NCBI GenBank assembly: GCA_964388085.1
Contig: CAYLZW010000061.1
Span: 1 to 24,472 of the forward strand
DNA from: CAYLZW01 sp964388085
GTDB lineage: Bacteria; Myxococcota; UBA727; CAYLZW01
Length of the DNA: 24,472 bases
Direction of reading: 5' to 3'
A program made the position numbers and the translations under genes. Position 1 is the stretch's first letter. Every line of letters begins with the position of its first letter. The notes beneath the pieces are model-generated. The model made no database searches, had not been told where the DNA came from, and saw nothing but the letters and a program-made list of their open reading frames with translations. Below, one piece after another: positions 1-7,077 of the stretch.

Positions 1-131
1 GCGAGGGCGAGGGCGAGGGCGAGGGCGAGGGCGAGGGCGAGGGCGAGGGCGAGGGAGAAGGCGAAGGTGAGGGCGAAGGCGAAGGCGAAGGCGAAGGCGA
101 AGGCGAAGGCGAAGGTGAGGGGGAGGGTGAA
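1..131. repeat. Hexanucleotide tandem repeat encoding (Glu-Gly)n
   Basis: The window opens inside a run of six-base units. Up to about position 53 they are uniformly GGCGAG; from about 57 to 128 most are GGCGAA, with a few GGT/GAG variants. In the frame starting at base 3 the run reads Glu-Gly about twenty times, and it continues beyond the left edge, so its full length is unknown. The unit is a multiple of three, so slippage changes linker length without breaking the frame. The block structure (pure GAG, then mostly GAA) suggests separate expansion events. Confidence 0.9.
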
Positions 132-1400
132 GTCGAGCCTGACGAGGTCAGCATCACGAGCTTCACGGCACCCACGTCGATCGCCTTCCTCGCGCAGGCC
201 ACCCTCGAGTGGACGACAACGAACGCGACCTCTTGCGCGATCGAGGGCATCGGCGACGTCGCCGTCAACGGCAACGCCGACGTGGCGAGCGGGCGGCCCG
301 CCACCGACGCGACCTACACGCTCACCTGCCAGGGTCCGGGTGGGCCGGTGAGCGACGCGGTCAGCGTGCACACGACCGAGATCGTCCAGACCGGCGACTT
401 CCTCGTGGACAGCGCCGCCGACGCGACCGCCCTCGCCGGCGTCAACCGCATCGTCGGCACGCTCGAGATCACCAACGTCAACAACGCCGCGCTGGCTGCC
501 CTCGTTGGCCTCCTCGAGGTAGAGGGCCATTTGTCCGTGTACACGAACCCCAGCATGACATCGCTCGCGCTGCCGAACCTCGAGACCGTGGCGGGGGACG
601 TCGTCATCAACAACAACGCGGGGCTCACCACGCTCGGGCTCGACGCGCTCAGCACGGTTGGCAACGACCTCTACGTCTCGAGGAACCCCGCCTTGCCGCC
701 GGCGACGCTGCAGGCGCTCATCGATCAACTCAACGTCGGCGGGGCGATCTTCGACTTCTACAACACTCCCGCGACGGTGCTGCCCGCGCTCAGCCAGGCG
801 TTCTTCTGCCCCCGCGGCAACCTCGATCCCTATCTCGTTGTCATGACGGGTGGCCAGGTCGGCATCCACGAGACGACCTTCTCGAACTACACCGACTACA
901 CCACCGCCTACGTCGACAACGGCACCTTCACGACGTCGGGAAACACCATCACCATGTCGCTCAACACGAACGGCACCGAGGTGGCGACGGTCGAGACGCT
1001 CGAGTACGACAAGCTGATTACGTTCACCTCGCCGCAGCTCAACTGGTGCTACGCGGTGCATCTCGGAGATTCGGCCCCCGTCGCGCCCGGCAGCGAGGAG
1101 AACTACTCGTGTCCGCAGAGCGAGTACGTCGCTGGCGCCGGCTGGGTCGACAACTTCTTGTTCGTCTACGCCAACGGCAGCATCATGTGGAGGGAGACGC
1201 AGGTCCTCCTCGGCGATCCCGGTGACGAGACCTACACCTGGCGCTGGGGCAGCTACGTCCTCGACGGCAGCGACATCTACTTCGCGTTCCCCACCGCATC
1301 CGACCCGAGCGATCGCTTCTTCACCGGCCGCCTCAATGGCGGCGGCGCCTCCATCTCGGTCGCGATCGTGCCCGAGGGTCCCTGCGCCGTGGTGCCGTAG
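3..1400 (+). CDS. Secreted protein with Glu-Gly linker, Ig-like and LRR/receptor-L-like domains (5' partial)
   Basis: The reading frame is open from the window edge and ends at TAG 1398-1400; the true start lies upstream. Visible order: about 42 residues of Glu-Gly repeat; a short Ig-like beta segment with a Cys pair (SCAIEG ... LTCQG), resembling linker Ig folds of surface proteins; then a leucine/asparagine-patterned stretch (LEVEGHLSVYTNPSMTSL, GDVVINNNAGLTTL, NDLYVSRNPALPP) typical of receptor-L/LRR-like solenoids found in many myxobacterial surface proteins; then a C-terminal domain of roughly 200 residues with several Cys and aromatic residues that I do not recognise. An extracellular or surface role is inferred from this composition; no signal peptide can be checked because the start is missing. 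A GTG at 282 is internal and should not be taken as the start: coding sense continues upstream of it. No enzyme motif is seen. Confidence 0.85.
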   Translation, partial: EGEGEGEGEGEGEGEGEGEGEGEGEGEGEGEGEGEGEGEGEGEVEPDEVSITSFTAPTSIAFLAQATLEWTTTNATSCAIEGIGDVAVNGNADVASGRPATDATYTLTCQGPGGPVSDAVSVHTTEIVQTGDFLVDSAADATALAGVNRIVGTLEITNVNNAALAALVGLLEVEGHLSVYTNPSMTSLALPNLETVAGDVVINNNAGLTTLGLDALSTVGNDLYVSRNPALPPATLQALIDQLNVGGAIFDFYNTPATVLPALSQAFFCPRGNLDPYLVVMTGGQVGIHETTFSNYTDYTTAYVDNGTFTTSGNTITMSLNTNGTEVATVETLEYDKLITFTSPQLNWCYAVHLGDSAPVAPGSEENYSCPQSEYVAGAGWVDNFLFVYANGSIMWRETQVLLGDPGDETYTWRWGSYVLDGSDIYFAFPTASDPSDRFFTGRLNGGGASISVAIVPEGPCAVVP

Positions 1401-1452
1401 CGGTTCGCCCAGGGAGGGTGCACGGCGGTCGATGTGCAGTGGGGGGGCCCTC

Positions 1453-1615
1453 TACCCCCCCGATCGCTTGCGTTGGTCCCATGATCGCGAAGCGGATTTC
1501 GTTCGCTGGCAAGGCGCAGCGGAGGCGCGACCTTTTGGTCGGGCCGAGCACGCAACGCAGCCACCGGGCGAAAGACCGAGCGAGGGGGGATCAACGCGAG
1601 TGGTCGAGGGGGGTA
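1453..1615. repeat. MITE-like palindromic dispersed element, copy A
   Basis: This 163-bp block is nearly the same as 19844-20021 in the same orientation. Outside one internal indel, only about seven single-base differences are visible. Both copies start TACCCCCC and end GGGGGGTA, and the ends are imperfect inverted repeats of about 28 bp (left GATCGCTTGCGTTGGTCCC, right arm reverse-complemented GACCACTCGCGTTGATCCC). The centre carries the hairpin CGACC-TTTT-GGTCG (1528-1541). There is no ORF that could be a transposase. The terminal TA could be a target-site TA, as used by IS630/Tc1-type elements, but the ends are symmetric so this cannot be proved from two copies. It lies 52 bp past the stop of the preceding gene. 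Alternative: a large REP/BIME-type or structured-RNA repeat. Confidence 0.8.
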
Positions 1616-1669
1616 AGTTCGTCATCCCGCCGACCATCGCGTGGACGTGCTCGGCTCAAAACTGAGGTG

Positions 1670-1988
1670 ATGCATGCAGCGACGAAGCGCCGTAGACTTG
1701 TAGGCCTTTGCTTTCGTTCACCGTGTTCGCGTGCATCGCGGAGGACGATCTCGCCCTGGACGATGGCGACAGCAGCAACGACACCCGCAAGCGGATATAT
1801 TCACCGACGGTCGGCGGGTACTGCTTACGGATAAGAATCGACGGGATCGATGTCCCATACAGCCAAAGACCGGCGGGGAGGTGCGCAGGGTCTACTGGGG
1901 ATGCTACTACGAGGATACCGACCGCGATGACGTTGATGGACCAGCGCTCCACTCTCCGATCCAACCGCTGGACGTGGAGTTGCCGTGA
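1670..1988 (+). pseudogene. Small secreted-protein gene with two single-base frameshifts
   Basis: No single frame is open, but three consecutive frames join into one sensible protein. ATG 1670 begins MHAATKRRRLVGL; adding one T at the TTT run near 1706-1709 continues as LLSFTVFACIAEDDLALDD in another frame. Adding one A at the AAA run near 1865-1867 continues as KTGGEVRRVYWGCYYEDTD and ends at TGA 1986-1988. The restored product is about 105 residues: basic N-terminus, hydrophobic core, a cleavage-like or lipobox-like site (VFAC), then an acidic, probably exported chain. A GAGGTG lies just upstream of the ATG (also workable for ATG 1674, which stops quickly). The restored stop overlaps the next gene's GTG as GTGA, which supports a real, translationally coupled gene. 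Either both breaks are real (pseudogene) or they are homopolymer sequencing errors. Family not recognised. Confidence 0.5.
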
Positions 1989-2722
1989 TCCGACGAACTC
2001 TGCTTGGTGCGTTTCTCGTGATAGTCGCCCTTTCGCTCGCCGGGTGCGCACTCTGGAGCAGCGCGGAAACCGCCCCGGACGCCGGCTCTGCGAGTCAACC
2101 GAACGCAGACGCCGGGGCTTCGGACGCAGGCTCGTCGCCCATCGACTGCGGCGCGACGCCCAGCCCTTCCACGTGCGCCGATTCTCGTGGGAGCGACGCC
2201 TGCGCCACCTGTTCGCGGGGTCACTGTATACCCTCTGAGACGACGGACGCGCTGACTTGTGTCAGCGGCTTCGACCCACCCGCGTTCTGCGGTGCCGAGA
2301 CGGCAGCGCTCGAGCCGGGCACCGGGGGATTTGATGCGCCGTTTGTCTACGGCGCGGGTCTTCGCCTCCCCGATGAAGATGGACCGTTGGAGATCGTCGC
2401 CTGCGAGGACGGGTTCGTCTGGGAATTGAGGCTCGGATTCATCCCGGGCGCCGGTGCCGATGGCGTCATTGCGACCGTCAGCGTCGGCGATCAACGATTC
2501 TCCACCGACGTTGACGATATCGGCCCGCTGACTTCGGCGGATCGCGTCGCATGGACAGTGCGCCAGGGCGTCGCCGAGCTTTGCCTGCCTTTCGGGACGT
2601 CCGAGGCCACCGCGCAGCCGCCCATTGGTTTTGGCGTTCAGCTCCGCGACACGGCCGGCCGCCGATCGGAGCGCACGTGCGGAAGCTTGGCTAGCTACAT
2701 CCCTGTCCCAGGCGCCGACTGA
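1985..2722 (+). CDS. Exported lipoprotein, unknown function
   Basis: This 245-residue protein has a clear lipoprotein signal: MIRRTLL, a hydrophobic core, then lipobox LAGC (Cys 21), so it should be lipid-anchored after export. A flexible linker follows with repeated Asp-Ala-Gly (PDAG, NADAG, SDAG), then a Cys-rich stretch of about residues 55-80 (CADSRGSDACATCSRGHC) that may form disulfides. The rest looks like a beta-rich domain with no recognised motif. The GTG start is chosen because it begins exactly at the signal peptide and overlaps the stop of the upstream broken ORF (GTGA), suggesting coupled translation. The gene ends 25 bp before the stop of a convergent minus-strand gene. The DAG-linker plus Cys-cluster design is common among myxobacterial surface lipoproteins; no binding partner can be named. 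Confidence 0.85.
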   Translation: MIRRTLLGAFLVIVALSLAGCALWSSAETAPDAGSASQPNADAGASDAGSSPIDCGATPSPSTCADSRGSDACATCSRGHCIPSETTDALTCVSGFDPPAFCGAETAALEPGTGGFDAPFVYGAGLRLPDEDGPLEIVACEDGFVWELRLGFIPGAGADGVIATVSVGDQRFSTDVDDIGPLTSADRVAWTVRQGVAELCLPFGTSEATAQPPIGFGVQLRDTAGRRSERTCGSLASYIPVPGAD

Positions 2723-2747
2723 GGCGTCCGACCATCCGTGAGTTTCG

Positions 2748-3431
2748 TCAGCGCAACAGGCACACGGCGCGCAGCGTCGTCAGCCCTCGGTACACCGGGT
2801 GCTCGACCTGCGCGCTGAGGCCGCCGTCGTCCCGCTGCCCTTCCGTCATGCGCGCGAGGGCAGCGTCGTGCAGCGCCCCGTGACGGCCTGCCAGGAAGAG
2901 CGCCTCATAGGCCGTGGTCGCGAGGCCAGGCGCATCCTCCTCGTCGAGCAGCCGGGCCAGACGCGCGCATACCTCGCCGCCCTGCTCGTCCATGGCATCC
3001 GGCACCAGCGGCAAGAGCGCGAGCTCGGCGGACGCGAGCAGCAGCGGATGCGCGCCGACGTCGCGGCCGGCCTTTCGCGTCCGCAGGGCCTCGAGGACAA
3101 TGGCGGCATAGGGCGACTCCTCGTCGGGGAGCCCCCGCTTCGCCCACGCGAGCGCGAGCGCGTGCTGCACGGGCGGCAGCCGATCCGCGTCGCTGAGCGG
3201 CTCGGCGAGCACGTCGAGGCCGAGCTCGCGTACGGGGGCCGCGGGCAACAGGCCGAGCAGCGCCGCGTAGCGGAAGGTGTCGAAGGGCCCCAGGGTCTCG
3301 GCCGTGTCGCGGCTCAAGATGAACAGCAGGTCCACGGCATCGTCGCGCTCCACCAGCCAGCGCGCGGCCTCTCGCAAGAGCTTCGAGCGGCTCCCCGACA
3401 GGAACGCGAGGGCGCGCGCCGTATCAACCAC
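2748..3431 (-). CDS. Helical hypothetical protein (HEAT-like appearance)
   Basis: A 227-residue protein, almost all amphipathic helices rich in Leu, Ala, Arg and Glu (for example AREAARWLVERDDAVDLLFIL, given here as one helix and its turn). The regular helix-turn-helix spacing resembles HEAT or TPR-type solenoids, but no repeat consensus is clear enough to assign. There is no signal peptide or membrane segment, so it is probably cytoplasmic. Its GTG start at 3431 lies inside the end of the upstream thioesterase gene (stop TGA at 3424-3426), an 8-bp overlap indicating an operon with coupled translation. A scaffold or adaptor role would be typical of helical solenoids but is only inference. Coding bias is normal for the window. 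Confidence 0.8.
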   Translation of the reverse strand: MVDTARALAFLSGSRSKLLREAARWLVERDDAVDLLFILSRDTAETLGPFDTFRYAALLGLLPAAPVRELGLDVLAEPLSDADRLPPVQHALALAWAKRGLPDEESPYAAIVLEALRTRKAGRDVGAHPLLLASAELALLPLVPDAMDEQGGEVCARLARLLDEEDAPGLATTAYEALFLAGRHGALHDAALARMTEGQRDDGGLSAQVEHPVYRGLTTLRAVCLLR

Positions 3432-3933
3432 CGTGCGTGGCCTCGGGATCGCCCGCTTCCGCGTCTCCCTGCCCGTGCAGCTTTGCTTCCGTGCGGCGCC
3501 GGAGCGCCAGGCGTCGTCGACGACGCTCGTCCGCCTCCCGCGCCCGGCGCGCGTCCTCGTCGGTCTCGTGCTCGATGGCCGGCACGGCCATGGGACGTCC
3601 GGCGGCGTCCAGGGCCACGAAGGTCGCGTACGCCTTCACCGCGCGCCGGCGCTCTCCCGTCAGCGGGTTCTCGCTCTCGACGCTGACGCCGCACTCCATG
3701 CTGGTGTGGAAGACCTGGTTCACCTGACCCCGCAGCACGACGACGTCACCGAGCTTGATCGGCTCGATGAAGTGGACGGCGTCTATGGAGGCGGTTACGA
3801 CCTGAGCGCGGCAATGCCGCTGGGACGCCACCGCCGCGCAGATGTCCACCCAGGCCATCACCTGCCCGCCGAAGACGTTGCCCAGCGCGTTCGCGAATTG
3901 GGGGAGGACCACCTGGGTCATCTCCACCCGGGT
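3424..3933 (-). CDS. Acyl-CoA thioesterase, hotdog fold (5' partial at assembly gap)
   Basis: The readable part starts at the N run with TRVEMTQVVLPQFANALGNV and shows hallmarks of the YciA/BFIT-type acyl-CoA hydrolases: RVEMT..VLP, then N-x-LGNVFGG-x-VMAW(V/I)D, then the strand HFIEPIKLGDVVVLRGQVN and the SMECGVSVESENPLTGE segment. These cytoplasmic enzymes hydrolyse acyl-CoA to free acid and CoA, usually as hexamers. By comparison with the family only about 10-20 N-terminal residues are missing, lost in the gap. The catalytic Asn/Asp region (N-A-L-G-N-V-F-G-G...D) is intact. After the hotdog domain the protein has an unusual tail of about 50 residues, first strongly Arg/Glu-rich (RRAREADERRRRRLALRRR) and then Gly/Glu-rich. 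It is followed by an overlapping helical protein gene and faces the RNase E/G gene across the gap. Confidence 0.88.
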   Translation of the reverse strand, partial: TRVEMTQVVLPQFANALGNVFGGQVMAWVDICAAVASQRHCRAQVVTASIDAVHFIEPIKLGDVVVLRGQVNQVFHTSMECGVSVESENPLTGERRRAVKAYATFVALDAAGRPMAVPAIEHETDEDARRAREADERRRRRLALRRRTEAKLHGQGDAEAGDPEATHGG

Positions 3934-4033
3934 NNNNNNNNNNNNNNNNNNNNNNNNNNNNNNNNNNNNNNNNNNNNNNNNNNNNNNNNNNNNNNNNNNN
4001 NNNNNNNNNNNNNNNNNNNNNNNNNNNNNNNNN
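3934..4033. other. Assembly gap (100 N)
   Basis: Exactly one hundred unknown bases lie between two divergent genes, both of which lose their 5' ends here. A round 100 is the usual placeholder for a gap of unknown size. The missing coding sequence alone (about 40-45 codons of RNase E/G plus about 10-20 of the thioesterase, by family comparison) exceeds 100 bp, so the true gap must be longer. Any promoters for the two genes are also missing. Confidence 0.97.
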
Positions 4034-6322
4034 ATCGTCGCGAACGTGGAGGACAGCCTCGAGGCTGCCTTCATCGAGTTCGGCGACGACAAGCAGGGCT
4101 TTTTGGCCCTGTCCGAGATCCGTCCGGCCGTCTACCCCGAGAACCTGCGCGGCCATAAGCGGCCGAAGATCAGCGAGATCCTGAAGCGGGGCCAGGAGAT
4201 CGTCGTCCAGGTCACCAAGGACGAGATCGGCAACAAGGGCGCCGCGGTCACCACCTATCTCTCGCTGCCCGGCCGCTACGTCGTGCTCATGCACTCGGAC
4301 GACGGCGGCGGCGGCATCTCGCGCAAGATCGACGACGAGGCCGCCCGGCGCCGCGCGCGCGAGGTGCTCCAGCGCGTCGAGGTGCCGGACGGCATGGCCA
4401 TCATCGTCCGCACCGCGGGCATGAACCGTCCGCGCGTGGACCTCTTCCGCGACCTCCAGTCCCTCGCCAAGGCCTGGGAGCAGATCGACCGCGGCGCCCA
4501 GCTCGGCCGCGCGCCGACGCTGCTCTACCGTGAGCCCGACCTCGTCGTCAGGACCATCCGCGACTACCTCGGCCCCGACGTCAAGAGCATCGTCATCGAC
4601 AGCGAGGAGGAGTACGAGGAGCTCAACTCCTACTTCGAGGACCACATGCCCGAGGGCATGGAGCTGCTCCAGCGCCACGAGGGTGCCCAGCCCATCTTCG
4701 AGCACTACGGCATCGAGCGCGCCATCGAGGAGCTGTTCGAGCGCCAGGTGAAGCTGCCCTCGGGCGGCTACCTCGTCATCGATCAGACCGAGGCGCTCGT
4801 CGCCATCGACGTGAACTCCGGCCGCTCGACGAAAGAAGAGGACCACGAGGCCACCGTCTACAAGACCAACATGGAGGCCGCGAAGGAGGTCGCCCGGCAG
4901 CTCCGGCTGCGCGACCTCGGCGGCATCATCGTCGTCGACCTCATCGACATGGCCAGCCGCCGGCACGATCGTGACGTCGAGCGCGCCATCAAAGACGCCA
5001 TGCGCGCCGACAAGGCGAAGGTGAAGATCGGGCGCATCAGCGAGAACGGCACGCTCGAGCTCACGCGCCAGCGCCTGCGCCAGGCGCACCGCCTCGTCAG
5101 CTTCACGCCCTGCTCGCACTGTCGCGGCACCGGCATGGTGCGCGACCCCGCCGGGCTCGCCGTCGTCGCGCTGCGCCAGATCCACGCGCACGTGGCGAAG
5201 CGGAACAACCTCGCCCGGGTCATCTGCCGCCTGCCCGTCGAGGTCGCCAACGTCCTCAACAACAAGAAGCGCCGGGAGATCCTGGAGCTCACGCAGGACC
5301 ACGACGTCGAGCTCGAGGTCTATGGCGACGAGAAGCTCGTCAACGACGACATCCGCTTCGACGACGAGCGGCGCGGCCGCGCGGGCATCGAGGCCGGCGC
5401 CGGCGCGCGTGATCCCCGCCTCGATGGCGACCGCCGCGGTCGTCGGGGGCGCAGCGGACGGGGACGCGGACGCGACGAGATCATGCCCGCCGGGCAGAAC
5501 CTGCCGCCGCCCTCCATCGGGCCGGTGCCGACCTTCCTCGAGGACGAGGCCGCCTTCGCGGACCTCGACGAGCGCGCCTACGAGGAAGAAGAGGCCTGGG
5601 CCGCCGACGAGAGCGAGCCCGCCGCCGCGGCCGCTCCGCGCGCTCCTCGTCGAGACGCCGAGCCGCAGCACTTCGACGACCCGCTCACCGAGGCGCTGTT
5701 CGGCGATCCGCCCGGGCTCACCCTCGAAGAGGCGGAGGCCGACGCGGCGGAGGCTCCCGAGCCCGCCCCGGCGCAGAAGAAGAAGCGCCGCCGCTCTCGC
5801 AGGAGGCGGGGCAAGAAGCGTCGTGAGGACGAGCTCGGCGCCGACGGTGAGCCGCTCGAGGACGGCGCCGGGGACGAAGGCGCTGACGACGAGGGCGGCA
5901 CCGAGGAGGTCGACGAAGCCGACATCCTCTTCACCGGAGCCGACGACGGCACGGACGCGGAGCTGAGCGCCGCGAACGGCGTGGGCGGCCTGGCGCACGA
6001 CGAGGGCGAGGACGACGAGACGGTCGTCACCGACGAGGGCAACGCGCAGGCCGAGGCCATCACCGCCGAGGAGGCGCCGAAGAAGAAGCGCTCTCGCTCC
6101 CGTCGCTCACGCGCCAAGAAGCCCGCGGAGGCGAGCGCCGAAGCGGACGGCGACCAGCCCGAGCTCGAGGCCGCTCCGAGCGATGGCGTCGAGGCGCTCC
6201 CCGAGAGCGATGACGAGGGAGCTCCGCCGCGAGCGCGTGCGCGCAAGAAGCGCGCTCCCCGCAGCGAGGCGACGGAAGAGCCGGCCGGCGAGGCAAGCGG
6301 CACCCCCGCCGCGGACGCCTGA
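4034..6322 (+). CDS. rne/rng: Ribonuclease E/G (5' partial), with long charged C-terminal tail
   Basis: Single-strand endoribonuclease of the RNase E/G family, acting in rRNA maturation and mRNA decay. The visible 762 residues begin inside the S1 domain (NVEDSLEAAFIEFGDDKQGF). The DNase I-like catalytic core has both metal-binding Asp sites: VAIDVNSG (Asp 259 of the visible part, matching D303 in E. coli RNase E) and GGIIVVDLIDM (Asp 302, matching D346). The zinc-link TPCSHCRGTG (Cys 360, Cys 363) supports tetramer assembly as in the family. After about residue 440 the chain becomes low-complexity: an Arg-Gly stretch (RRGRRGRSGRGRGR), then acidic segments interrupted by basic blocks at about 581-597 (KKKRRRSRRRRGKKRR) and again near 675 and 725. 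This tail is unlike E. coli in sequence but analogous to RNA-binding or degradosome-scaffold arms. About 40-45 N-terminal residues are lost in the gap. RNase E versus G cannot be settled here. Confidence 0.93.
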   Translation: MVANVEDSLEAAFIEFGDDKQGFLALSEIRPAVYPENLRGHKRPKISEILKRGQEIVVQVTKDEIGNKGAAVTTYLSLPGRYVVLMHSDDGGGGISRKIDDEAARRRAREVLQRVEVPDGMAIIVRTAGMNRPRVDLFRDLQSLAKAWEQIDRGAQLGRAPTLLYREPDLVVRTIRDYLGPDVKSIVIDSEEEYEELNSYFEDHMPEGMELLQRHEGAQPIFEHYGIERAIEELFERQVKLPSGGYLVIDQTEALVAIDVNSGRSTKEEDHEATVYKTNMEAAKEVARQLRLRDLGGIIVVDLIDMASRRHDRDVERAIKDAMRADKAKVKIGRISENGTLELTRQRLRQAHRLVSFTPCSHCRGTGMVRDPAGLAVVALRQIHAHVAKRNNLARVICRLPVEVANVLNNKKRREILELTQDHDVELEVYGDEKLVNDDIRFDDERRGRAGIEAGAGARDPRLDGDRRGRRGRSGRGRGRDEIMPAGQNLPPPSIGPVPTFLEDEAAFADLDERAYEEEEAWAADESEPAAAAAPRAPRRDAEPQHFDDPLTEALFGDPPGLTLEEAEADAAEAPEPAPAQKKKRRRSRRRRGKKRREDELGADGEPLEDGAGDEGADDEGGTEEVDEADILFTGADDGTDAELSAANGVGGLAHDEGEDDETVVTDEGNAQAEAITAEEAPKKKRSRSRRSRAKKPAEASAEADGDQPELEAAPSDGVEALPESDDEGAPPRARARKKRAPRSEATEEPAGEASGTPAADA

Positions 6323-6406
6323 GCTTCCGAGAGGCTGCCCCCCGAGCTGCCGAGGCGCTCGGCCCCCACGTGCTCTTCGATGCGAGGACACGTCTTGCGC
6401 GTAAGC

Positions 6407-6874
6407 CTACCAGGCGTCGTCGGCGGCACCGTCGGCGGCGCCCGGATCGACCAGCGTCGACCCTGCGGTGAGCGTGTTCGCGCGCGCGAGGCCCGCGGCC
6501 ACCTGCGCGCGGAATTCGGGCGCCACCGTCGCGTTCAGATCGCGGTGCTCCCCGCTCTTCGCGATGAACAGCGGCGCCTCGTCGTCGCCGAGCAGGTAGC
6601 GCGCCCTCCGCTTGCGATCGCGGAGGTCTTCATCGTCGTCGAAGGCGTCGACGTAGAGCGCGCCGCCGAGGCCGAGGGCGCCGCCGAGCGCGCGCTTTCC
6701 CTTCGCGCCGCGTGACTTGCCGGCCTTGCCGCTCTTGGCCTTGCTGGTGCCGCGCGCAGGTTGCCCGTCGTGGGCCTCCTTGGTGTCCTTGTCGCCCTCG
6801 CCGGGCTTGAGCTGCTTGAGCTGCTCGTTGAGCGTTCTCAGCCCACGCTGCACGAGGTTCGCGGCCGCGACCAT
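6407..6874 (-). CDS. Small hypothetical protein with Lys/Gly/Ala-rich middle
   Basis: The start is placed at ATG 6874 because GGAGGAAG sits a few bases upstream; the longer open frame above it reads as Arg/Ser-rich noise. The 155-residue product starts with a helical segment (AAANLVQRGLRTLNEQLKQL), followed by a basic Lys/Gly/Ala-rich stretch (about residues 45-70), a glycine/alanine-rich hydrophobic patch (ALGGALGLGGALYVDAF), and a C-terminal part containing DLRDRKRRARYLLGDDEAPL and a possibly helical end. No known family or catalytic motif is recognised. It is convergent with the RNase E/G gene (84 bp between stops) and divergent from the membrane coiled-coil gene, with about 200 bp between starts that must hold both promoters. 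Probably cytoplasmic or nucleic-acid-associated given its basic middle, but this is speculative. Confidence 0.7.
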   Translation of the reverse strand: MVAAANLVQRGLRTLNEQLKQLKPGEGDKDTKEAHDGQPARGTSKAKSGKAGKSRGAKGKRALGGALGLGGALYVDAFDDDEDLRDRKRRARYLLGDDEAPLFIAKSGEHRDLNATVAPEFRAQVAAGLARANTLTAGSTLVDPGAADGAADDAW

Positions 6875-7077
6875 GCTTCCTTCCTCCGAGCCCGATCTCC
6901 GAGAGCTCGCTCGATCGCTTCGAGGATAGCGCGCGCTCGCGGGCGCTGCAGGACGGAGGCGCAGCGGCATCAGATGACCGAGGCCCGTGCGTGCGGCCTT
7001 TACGCGCGTGCTCGCGTGGTCTACCCCGGCTCGTTCACAGGTCCCTGTCCCCTGGCTCCTCCCCCATAAGGCCACTC

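Noticed and set aside
1..131. Possible CRISPR-like array
   Set aside because: Units are six bases, contiguous and without spacers, and they are in frame in a coding gene.
1452..1637. Open frame on the minus strand within copy A of the element, with a twin in copy B reading a similar peptide (RVDPPSLGLSP)
   Set aside because: The shared peptide simply reflects the shared repeat DNA. It is not framed by a start and stop of its own, and the frame differs at the ends.
3746..5998. 750-residue minus-strand open frame across the N gap and opposite RNase E/G
   Set aside because: It spans the gap and is the antisense image of the RNase gene, with the Val/Leu/Asp-rich composition expected from opposite-strand GC-rich codons; RNase E/G has clear motifs.
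6349..6363. Short hairpin GCCGAG-GCG-CTCGGC between RNase E/G and the convergent gene, as a terminator
   Set aside because: Only a 6-bp stem with a 3-base loop and no T run on either side.
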